Shown one piece after another: positions 1 through 4,733 of a DNA stretch of 8,148 nt. The notes below the pieces were generated by a model. That model was not told where the DNA came from. It searched no databases and saw only the letters and a program-made list of their open reading frames with translations. Origin of the DNA: Verrucomicrobiota bacterium (GTDB lineage Bacteria; Verrucomicrobiota; Verrucomicrobiia; Chthoniobacterales; UBA10450); contig QHNF01000037.1 of NCBI GenBank assembly GCA_003218345.1, positions 1 through 8,148 of the forward strand, read 5' to 3'. Each line of letters begins with the position of its first letter. Position 1 is the first letter of the stretch. A program made the position numbers and the translations under genes.

Positions 1-285
1 AATGTAATGCATGGAATACGAGCTGGTGTCTTTGCTTTGCATGAAATTGAAAACCCCGTGCTTTGCCGGGTTTTTGCCTGTCATGAACGAAGTCCATGCC
101 GGCGGAGTGAGTGGCGGCCGGACCGATTCTAGCGTGGCGGAGGCCCCTTCCTTCACGAGTCTGGCAAATGTCGGCATTCTACCCTCGGCCATCCAAGGTC
201 GGATGAGCGTCCAGGTAGCGGCGTCTAGTCCAATGATGACAGCTTTGGGCTGTTTTCGCGAAAGATGGCAGTGGTTTGAGCTCAA
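1..285 (-). CDS. Type I phosphodiesterase / nucleotide pyrophosphatase family protein, N-terminal part (cut by window start)
   Basis: Reading the minus strand gives an uninterrupted frame that runs off position 1. It begins around KAVIIGLDAATW, followed by ARLVKEGASATLESVRPPLT and PPAWTSFMTGKNPAKHGVFN. This is the N-terminal signature of alkaline-phosphatase-superfamily phosphodiesterases (PF01663 type). The Asp in GLD is the expected metal ligand, and the Thr before PPAW aligns with the family's nucleophile. Members hydrolyse phosphodiester or pyrophosphate bonds; the substrate cannot be told here. The C-terminal metal site lies outside the window. The start is uncertain: no in-frame ATG or GTG lies between the homology and an in-frame stop at 346-348. 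I place it at the TTG at 283-285, which has no visible Shine-Dalgarno; another TTG lies at 334-336. The 5' end may therefore be damaged or the start unusual. Such enzymes are often found in polysaccharide loci, which would fit the glycosyltransferases downstream in the window. Confidence 0.83.
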   Translation of the reverse strand, partial: MSSNHCHLSRKQPKAVIIGLDAATWTLIRPWMAEGRMPTFARLVKEGASATLESVRPPLTPPAWTSFMTGKNPAKHGVFNFMQSKDTSSYSMHYI

Positions 286-518
286 CGGATATGTAGTGCT
301 GCTGGTGGAACAGCACGCCGATCTAGTATCTATCAAAATCCCAAATCATCAGCAAGTGTTTTTTCCCTCTTGTCAACTCAAAGCGCCAGCCACTTCGACA
401 ACCCTTCGGACATCGACAGACGCGCCATCGGGAATCCAGCCGCAGAGACATGCCGAGCGCATCGGTCGGAAGAGCGACACAATTTAGGTTCGCTCAGCCA
501 TCTTCCGGGCTACGCAGC

Positions 519-629
519 ATGGGAAATTCACCCGGTGATGAAACTGGAAGTCCAGTGATTCGCGTTCATGATGAAGCTGGAAACGTGATCGAAACGCATA
601 AGCACGCGGGCGAGTTCAAAGAGTGGTGA
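519..629 (+). CDS. Small ORF, 36 residues, unknown function
   Basis: An ATG at 519 opens a 36-codon frame ending at TGA 627-629. Its centre reads SPVIRVHDEAGNVIETHKHA and it ends GEFKEW. This has the feel of a real short beta-hairpin peptide (VIRV-DEAGN-VIET) rather than random translation. The frame stays open upstream, with another ATG at 450 giving 59 residues, so the start is not settled. No convincing Shine-Dalgarno precedes either ATG. It sits in front of the truncated acetyltransferase, in the same frame but separated by two stops, inside a run of gene remnants. It could be a small free-standing gene or the tail of a longer decayed one. I do not assign a function. Confidence 0.35.
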   Translation: MGNSPGDETGSPVIRVHDEAGNVIETHKHAGEFKEW

Positions 630-680
630 GCGTTTACGCGCGTGAAACAAAAAGCTGCCATGCGGTGAGGCGCGGCGGCT

Positions 681-932
681 AATTGCGAATTGCGGCGTGA
701 CATGGAAGGCGGGGTCGAGATCGCGTACTTCGGGTTGTTACCCGAATTTATCGGCCACGGTTTGGGCGGCGCGTTGCTAACGAGCGCAATCGAAGAAGCG
801 TGGTCCCGCCGTGGTGGGATCGCACCCGCGCGCGTGTGGGTGCACGCGTGCAATCGCGACCATCCGCAGGCGCTCGCGAACTATCAGGCGCGCGGGATGG
901 TCGTTTACAAGGTCGAACAAACTGAACCTTGA
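681..932 (+). pseudogene. GNAT family N-acetyltransferase, C-terminal half only
   Basis: The frame reads NCELRRDMEGG, then VEIAYFGLLPEFIGHGLGGA, then ARVWVHACNRDHPQALANYQ ending ARGMVVYKVEQTEP. This matches the C-terminal half of GNAT acyl-CoA-dependent N-acetyltransferases. GHGLGGALL occupies the place of the Q/RxxGxG/A acetyl-CoA pyrophosphate loop (motif A), and the N-DHPxALxxYxxxGF-like segment is the C-terminal motif B. The N-terminal half (roughly 60-100 residues) is missing, and an in-frame TGA at 666-668 closes the frame just upstream. Full members of this subtype are usually about 150-200 residues. The TTG at 690 could in principle start an 80-residue protein, but it would lack the acceptor side of the fold, so I treat it as a remnant. 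Its stop lies 23 bp from the end of the convergent flavoprotein fragment. Confidence 0.8.
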
Positions 933-955
933 GGACAGAGCGCCGTGATCTGATT

Positions 956-1333
956 TCAAGACGACGCGGCTAACCTCATTTGCACACCGGCAACTGCCAT
1001 ACCTCCTTCGCAACTGCGGGCCGCGCACCGCTTCACCGAGCCGGAACGCACGTCGCCCGCTGCAAAAATTCCCGGCAAGCTCGTCTCGAGCGGACCAGGC
1101 TGATGTTTGCTGGCGCGCCAGGCTGGCGCGTCCACAACGGTCGAGCCGGTTTTGATGAATCCTTTGTCGTCGCTCTCGATTTCCGGCGGTAACCACTCTG
1201 TGCACGGTCGAGCACCGATCATCGAAAAGACAGCCGGGGTTTGAACCAGCCGGCGTTCGCCGGTTTCCGTATTTTCCAGCTCAATTTGTTCGAGCTTTTT
1301 CCCGCCAGACATTTTGCGGATCTCCGAGTTTTT
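956..1333 (-). pseudogene. Thioredoxin-reductase-like FAD/NAD(P) oxidoreductase, C-terminal fragment
   Basis: The minus strand reads NSEIRKMSGGKKLEQIELEN, TGERRLVQTPAVFSMIGARP, TEWLPPEIESDDKGFIKTG and then SLPGIFAAGDVRSGSVKRCA followed by EGGMAVA. This is the last third of a class II pyridine-nucleotide-disulfide reductase of the thioredoxin reductase type. VFSMIGARP is the late NAD-domain strand, and GIFAAGDVR is the C-terminal FAD motif whose Asp contacts the FAD ribitol. The 3' end looks natural (stop 956-958). At the 5' end, homology fades near 1333 and an in-frame TGA follows at 1343-1345. The N-terminal FAD Rossmann motif, the redox CxxC and the NADPH-binding GxGxxA are therefore all absent. 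An internal ATG at 1310-1312 would yield a 118-residue product that cannot bind FAD properly. It abuts the transposase fragment, which suggests a rearrangement. Confidence 0.83.
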
Positions 1334-1337
1334 GGCG

Positions 1338-1588
1338 CCGGATCAGGAGGCGTTGGGCAGGCTGATTCGCGGCCCGATGGCGCGGTGGCTCGAGGATGCC
1401 GGCGCCACATTCGATGCGACGGTGTTCGCTGCGGCGCGCGCCGATGCCTAAGGGACAGCCTTCTGCATCGCAACCGACGCGACGGATGTGTTGGTGCAAC
1501 CTGAAGGGCGCGCGGACAAGAAGCGTCAGCCGTGCCGGCGCGGATATTTCTTCGTCCTCATCGCCGATCGCGACCACACATCCTGTTC
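1338..1588 (+). mobile_element. IS66-type transposase, internal fragment (decayed)
   Basis: Frame 3 reads GPMARWLEDAGATFDATVFA up to a TAA at 1449-1451, then continues in the same frame with GTAFCIATDATDVLVQPEG and RADKKRQPCRRGYFFVLIAD ending RDH. This is the style of the DDE domain of IS66 transposases (RGTMxRWLEDAG ... TDATGV ... GYFFVLIADRDH). TDAT would carry the first catalytic Asp. The later catalytic Asp and Glu, the N-terminal zinc-ribbon and coiled-coil parts and the C-terminal end are all missing. After RDH the sequence seems to continue as ILF only if two bases (around 1578-1579) are skipped, so there is a frameshift as well as the TAA. No terminal inverted repeats or target duplications are visible. 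It is a dead remnant, wedged between the flavoprotein fragment and the glycosyltransferase gene, and it overlaps the 3' end of the latter on the opposite strand. Confidence 0.72.
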
Positions 1589-2400
1589 ATAGCGCGTCGA
1601 CTCGTCAGGCGCAGCCACAGGCGGGCGGCGAGTGATGGCCTGTCCGTATACCAATGACTTACACCTGCCTGTTTAAGATCATCAAAATATCCATTGTACT
1701 GGCACATAAAAATCGTCCGAAATCCGTCCAGAACGCGCCGACCGGACAACCATGGAGTGGTGACCTTTCGCAAGATCCGAAACGAGAACCCGGCAATGTT
1801 GTGATTACCAACCCGAAATGTCGAAGAGACGTCGCGCCCTAGGGTTTTATTTACGGCTATTCCAAGCGCTCCCGCACCGACGATGAAGGTATGAGCGAAA
1901 TCCCCCGTTTTGAAACGTTCCACTGCCGTATCGATTACATTTTTCAAGAACGGATGACCCGGAACGCTGCATATGAATGCGTTGAAGAGGAAACGAGGAA
2001 TGGTTCCACGGGGAACTATGAAATCGTCATTTTCTCGAATCAGCTCGCGGAGAGGCCTAGTGCAGAGCGTATCGGCATCCGCGTAAACACCTCCATGTAC
2101 ATAGAGCGCACAATAGCGCCAGAAATCTGCTCGAAAGGTGCCTTTGCTTAGCGATTCATAACAAGCAAGCGTTTGTTCTCCAAAGTGCTCTTTTATTAGA
2201 GTCCTACGGTCGTCGTCATCATAAAATCTGTACTCGTACTCCGGATTCAGCTCGAACCAGGACCTGGTCGCTCCAAATAGACCGGCCGGTACTCTTCTGG
2301 TTTCAAACGTCTGAAATATAATCCGCGGAATCTTCTGGACCGCGCCCGAAGGCAAGCGAGGGACCACGTGTCGTTCTACCTCCTTAATTTCGCTCACCAT
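1558..2400 (-). CDS. GT32-type (OCH1-like, DXD) glycosyltransferase
   Basis: A 280-residue cytoplasmic protein with the Gly_transf_sug (PF04488) pattern. IPRIIFQTFETRRVP (about residues 24-38) is the N-terminal nucleotide-sugar-binding strand, followed by WFELNPEYEYRFYDDDDRR. FRADFWRYCALYVHGGVYAD with ADT (about 89-111) contains the DXD metal/nucleotide-sugar motif, D108-A-D110. Such enzymes transfer a hexose or related sugar from a nucleotide donor in capsule, exopolysaccharide or glycolipid assembly; donor and acceptor cannot be read. No membrane segment is evident. I chose the ATG at 2400; one at 2412 is equally possible. Neither has a strong Shine-Dalgarno. The frame is open back to 2598, but that part overlaps the frame of a decayed gene and reads as low-complexity junk. 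The last ten codons lie antisense to an IS66 remnant, so the native C-terminus has probably been replaced. The catalytic core looks intact. Confidence 0.88.
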   Translation of the reverse strand: MVSEIKEVERHVVPRLPSGAVQKIPRIIFQTFETRRVPAGLFGATRSWFELNPEYEYRFYDDDDRRTLIKEHFGEQTLACYESLSKGTFRADFWRYCALYVHGGVYADADTLCTRPLRELIRENDDFIVPRGTIPRFLFNAFICSVPGHPFLKNVIDTAVERFKTGDFAHTFIVGAGALGIAVNKTLGRDVSSTFRVGNHNIAGFSFRILRKVTTPWLSGRRVLDGFRTIFMCQYNGYFDDLKQAGVSHWYTDRPSLAARLWLRLTSRRAMNRMCGRDRR

Positions 2401-2479
2401 GCGATATTCCATTTCGATAATTCTGGGCAGTGTAGCACGTAAAGTTGGATACCCGCCGAATTTCGTTTCACGGTTACTA

Positions 2480-2749
2480 TCATCGATCCCAGATGTTCGC
2501 TGTGAGTCCGTAGGCTTTGGCGAAGGCATGAATTTTTTTCTCTCGCTCTCACCGCTTTTCCTTTTCACCGGGCCAAACCCTTTGCAGTTCGCTCTCAAAA
2601 ATCATGCACGACTTTTTGTTATTGAGCACTTCGTGAATTTGTTCGGCAGGTGCCTCCACGGCCGGATCTTCAAAAATATTTCTAATAACGTCAAGCTTTT
2701 TATGTGTAAAGGCGTAAGCTATATAGGGAGTACGAACGTTTCCTGCGAT
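2480..2749 (-). pseudogene. Small unknown protein interrupted by an in-frame TGA
   Basis: The minus frame reads NVRTPYIAYAFTHKKLDVIR, then NIFEDPAVEAPAEQIHEVLN, ESELQRVWPGEKEKR, then a TGA at 2549-2551, and continues in the same frame with EREKKIHAFAKAYGLTANIW before a stop at 2480-2482. The sequence on both sides is rich in helix-forming charged residues, and the part after the stop (HAFAKAYGL) reads like protein. I therefore take this as one gene of about 90 codons broken by a single nonsense change, possibly CGA to TGA. No ATG lies at the natural beginning: the codon before AGNV is ATC, and an ATG at 2753-2755 is in another frame. So the start is also damaged or misplaced. Its tail overlaps the spurious N-terminal extension of the glycosyltransferase frame, so the two were probably adjacent on the same strand. 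I do not recognise the family. Confidence 0.5.
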
Positions 2750-2832
2750 CCATTTTGATGGCTTGTCCCGGCAACTAAACTTTGCTTTTCGCTCCAAACA
2801 GCCCGAAGCGCCGGTCGAATGCGCGCTCTTAG

Positions 2833-2992
2833 ATCGGCCGAGCTTTGAAAGAGGACCCGGTGCCGAGTGTGCAAATGGGCGTGCACAGCGGCCGGTCAAT
2901 GACGTAGTGGATGTGAACGGTCGGGCCAATGTCGCGGGCGCGCCGGGATCAACATGGCGCAACGCGTGATGCATTGCGACGATGCCGGTCAA
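2833..2992 (+). pseudogene. Class III adenylate/guanylate cyclase catalytic domain, shredded fragment
   Basis: Three reading frames together spell the end of a class III nucleotidyl cyclase domain. IGRALKEDPVPSVQMGVHSG starts at 2833; after one missing base near 2892 it continues as PVNDVVDVNGRANVAGA; after two extra bases near 2943 it continues as INMAQRVMHCDDAG. This matches the cyclase pattern RMGIHSGPV ... ANxAGxGINxAQRVM ... GHILL; the N-x-A-x-R-like NIAQR segment normally carries the transition-state Asn and Arg. An in-frame TAG at 2830-2832 precedes it, and the metal-binding N-terminal half of the domain is absent. Intact relatives make cAMP or cGMP and are often fused to other modules. 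With two frameshifts and both ends lost, this copy cannot be functional. Confidence 0.8.
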
Positions 2993-3004
2993 CATTCTTC
3001 TCTG

Positions 3005-3094
3005 GAACACGCCGGCTTCGGTCTTTCATTTCTCCTTCAGGGGAAGTTTGAAGAGGCCGCGGCGGAGGCGCAGCAAGGCTCTGGGCTACATTGA
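3005..3094 (+). pseudogene. TPR-like scrap following the cyclase fragment
   Basis: In frame with the last cyclase piece, the sequence continues EHAGFGLSFLLQGKFEEAAA and EAQQGSGLH, then TGA at 3092-3094. The spacing of G, L, F and A resembles one tetratricopeptide repeat (the LLQGKFEEAAAEA helix-turn-helix). Cyclase-TPR fusion proteins are a known bacterial architecture, with many residues between the two parts. Here they are almost touching, which suggests an internal deletion in the ancestor. The alternative frame (ILLWNTPAS) continues the cyclase motif for a few residues, so the exact join lies near 2990-3005. A single repeat is weak evidence on its own. Confidence 0.35.
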
Positions 3095-3158
3095 ATGAAG
3101 CCCTGTAGCATCGCGGCGTGTACTGCTCCATCCACAGAAATCGGTTGAAGCGCTCAGC

Positions 3159-3246
3159 CGGGGTTCACCCGTCGGAAAATGGGACAGCGGGTCACTACCC
3201 GCGGACACCACCTGGACAGAGTTAGCCTGTTCCCGGATAGGCTAAC
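3159..3246. repeat. Cluster of three hairpins (possible REP-like element or structured leader)
   Basis: Three inverted repeats lie in under 90 bases. CGGG-GTTCA-CCCG is at 3159-3171. GCGGGT-CACT-ACCCGC is at 3187-3202, with perfect 6-bp arms. GTTAGCCT and AGGCTAAC, at 3221-3228 and 3239-3246, form a perfect 8-bp stem that extends to 11 bp with two G-T wobbles around the loop CCCG. None is followed by a T-run, so they are not standard terminators. The third ends exactly at an ATG. They may be a dispersed palindromic repeat of the host or a folded RNA leader. The second and third are clear by eye; what they do is unknown. Confidence 0.5.
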
Positions 3247-3327
3247 ATGAAAAACCGTGAACCTGATCCGAAGAAGACGGCAAAAGGTCGCATCGGCATT
3301 AACGCTTGCGACTCGCCTTTTCGATGA
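3247..3327 (+). CDS. Very short ORF (26 residues) behind hairpin, doubtful
   Basis: The ATG at 3247 directly follows the 8-bp stem and opens 26 codons (MKNREPDPKKTAKGRIG...) to TGA 3325-3327. An AGG at 3239-3241, five bases before the ATG, could act as a weak ribosome-binding site, and it lies inside the stem's 3' arm. The product is short and basic with no recognised motif. I list it because of its exact placement at the hairpin; it may well not be a gene. Confidence 0.15.
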   Translation: MKNREPDPKKTAKGRIGINACDSPFR

Positions 3328-3466
3328 TGTTGATTTATAGCTCGAGTGCTGCGACGCGGCAGTTCACATGAAGCGGCTTTGCGCGCGTGTGTTGACTCTT
3401 GCCTGAAAGAACGTGAGAAGCGTCAATCATGGGCGAATCGCCCAGTTCCGAAGAATCAACGCTATT

Positions 3467-3649
3467 TCACGGTACGACGTGAAGGTTTGTAGGTGCGTAA
3501 GGGGTTGGGATAGGAGTCGCGGTGGGGGTAGGTGTTGGCGTTGGCGACGATTGCGTCAGCAACCCGTGCGCGTAGTGAATAACGCTCGGCAATCCCACGA
3601 TGTCAGCGTTGTAAATTTTCAGGTAATTCCAGCCATACTTTAAATTTCC
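3467..3649 (-). pseudogene. Fragment of a Pro/Thr-repeat protein
   Basis: An open minus-strand frame between stops reads NLKYGWNYLKIYNADIVGLP and SVIHYAHGLLTQSS, then the low-complexity PTPTPTPTATPIPTPYAP, ending NLHVVP and a TGA at 3467-3469. Upstream the frame is closed by TAG at 3650-3652, and there is no start codon, so the N-terminus is lost. The Pro/Thr run is the type of linker seen in secreted or surface proteins of soil Verrucomicrobiota and Chloroflexi; the block before it looks folded, but I do not recognise it. On the plus strand the same run appears as the G/T-rich stretch 3488-3550. A frame this short without a start is best taken as a remnant. Confidence 0.5.
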
Positions 3650-3907
3650 CTACATCATGCGGATGTTTCTGAGACATTGATTTGCTGTACTGCGTTTTCC
3701 GATTGGGTTGGCCTGCCCTCGTGTGCTGCCCATAGGTCCGAATCCGAAGAGAGTCGCGAAAATCAGCAAAGGCGCAGCACTTTTTCATTATCCTTGCATC
3801 CGTGTGCCATGATGCTGCATTTCGCACGTGCACCGATTATTGTTTTGACTCTAGAGTTTAAAAAGTGTTTCATTAAATATCAGGAAAGTACCGTCCGCTT
3901 CATTGTG

Positions 3908-4733
3908 ATGGCAGCCCAGGAGTCGGTCATCTTTATTCACGTACCAAAAGCTGCAGGCACAACACTTAATCCTTATCGAATGGGAATATCCACTCCTCGA
4001 GATCTACTCCGTTGATCCTTACTTCTTTGGATGGTCGAGCGCACATCTCTGGCGGCTACCCAAGAGGCGGCTAGAGCTGTTTAGTGTATTTAAGGGTCAC
4101 ATGCCGTTTGGACTGCACGAAATCCTTCCCCAGCCAGCCACTTATATCACCGTGCTCCGCCGAGCTGTGGAACGGGTTCTCTCCGCCTATTACTTCATGA
4201 ATAACTATGTGTTGCATCCGGCTTATTGGAAATTCAGGCGAGAAGGCTGGACACTGGAGGATTTCGTGCGGCGTTCGCCAAGAGAAAACGTGCAAACGAA
4301 AATGATCGCGGGAGCCGACTACGATGCACCCTGTACAGAAAAGATCCTAGCGAAAGCGAAGGAAAATCTCCAATACTTCAGTGTGATAGGTCTTACGGAG
4401 CGGTTTGAGGAAAGCCTGGCACTAATGAAACTGCGTTTTGGCTGGAAGCTCGAGTCTTACTCCAGCTTTAATGTTACTCGCACGCGCCCCAAGAAGAGAG
4501 ACCTGTCGCAATCTGCTCTCGACCTAATTGCCGAGCGAAATCGTTTCGACATTGAGCTTTATGATTGCGCCGCCAAACTTTTTCAGGACGCCGTCACCAA
4601 AAACGCCGGTGAAGTCAGTCGTATCGTTCGTGAGCTCCAAGCGGCGCGAACCCAGGACCGCTTCAGCTCGGCGCGTTTTTTAATCTGTTCGGCCGGCAGA
4701 AAAGCGATTAGCAGAGCCTATTCGGCGTTGTAG
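3908..4733 (+). pseudogene. PAPS-dependent sulfotransferase (Sulfotransfer_2-like), frameshifted
   Basis: The product would move sulfate from PAPS to a hydroxyl, probably on a glycan. MAAQESVIFIHVPKAAGTTL (3908-3967) carries the 5'-phosphosulfate-binding loop, FIHVPKAAGTT. After Asn at 3968-3970 the frame slips. From 3972 the +1 frame continues LIEWEYPLLEIYSVDPYFFG, then GHMPFGLHEILPQPATYITV, LRRAVERVLSAYYF, and FNVTRTRPKKRDLSQSALDL to a TAG at 4731-4733. Joined, it is about 274 residues, normal for the family. The 3'-phosphate-binding motif keeps its first Arg and the Ser, but the usual RDP reads RRA. In the first frame translation stops at 4013-4015. Either one base is extra (or two are lost) near 3971, or the read is wrong here; the rest shows no other break. 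The ATG at 3908 is the first residue needed by homology; AGGA at 3882-3885 is too far to help. It converges on the GT-C gene and overlaps it by 16 bp. Confidence 0.87.

Larger units (their letters stand above)
3095..3466. other. Gene-poor tract with hairpins
   Basis: I see no supportable gene in these roughly 370 bases on either strand. The only structure is a cluster of three hairpins at 3159-3246, followed directly by a very short ORF, both listed separately, and a small palindrome GGGCGA-A-TCGCCC at 3430-3442. The tract separates the cyclase/TPR debris from the Pro/Thr-rich fragment and is probably decayed sequence. Confidence 0.5.

Noticed and set aside
11..487. 158-codon plus-strand ORF
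   Set aside because: It lies antisense to the clear phosphodiesterase N-terminus and its translation has no motif; it is a shadow frame.
2549..2551. In-frame TGA as a selenocysteine codon
   Set aside because: No stem-loop directly downstream was evident, the surroundings are Arg/Glu/Lys-rich rather than redox-like, and the gene also lacks a start.
2401..2598. N-terminal extension of the glycosyltransferase to an ATG at 2598
   Set aside because: The added 66 residues read as low-complexity sequence and overlap another gene remnant in a different frame; family homology begins only after about residue 20 from the ATG at 2400.
2750..3010. Upstream part of the 153-codon minus ORF (MFQRRMLTG...)
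   Set aside because: This part is antisense to the cyclase/TPR remnants and reads as Pro/Ala/Arg-rich shadow; only the segment below 2749 looks like protein.
3430..3442. Short palindrome GGGCGA-A-TCGCCC as an operator
   Set aside because: Six-base arms with one central base occur by chance in GC-rich DNA, and no gene start is nearby.
3845..3880. Promoter TTGACT (3845-3850) for the sulfotransferase
   Set aside because: The best -10-like hexamer (TTAAAT, 3873-3878) is 22 bases away, and the 17-base position holds TTTCAT; too weak to list.
3677..3907. Longer N-terminus for the sulfotransferase from the in-frame start at 3677
   Set aside because: The extra 77 residues have no motif; family proteins begin close to the PAPS loop, so the ATG at 3908 is preferred.
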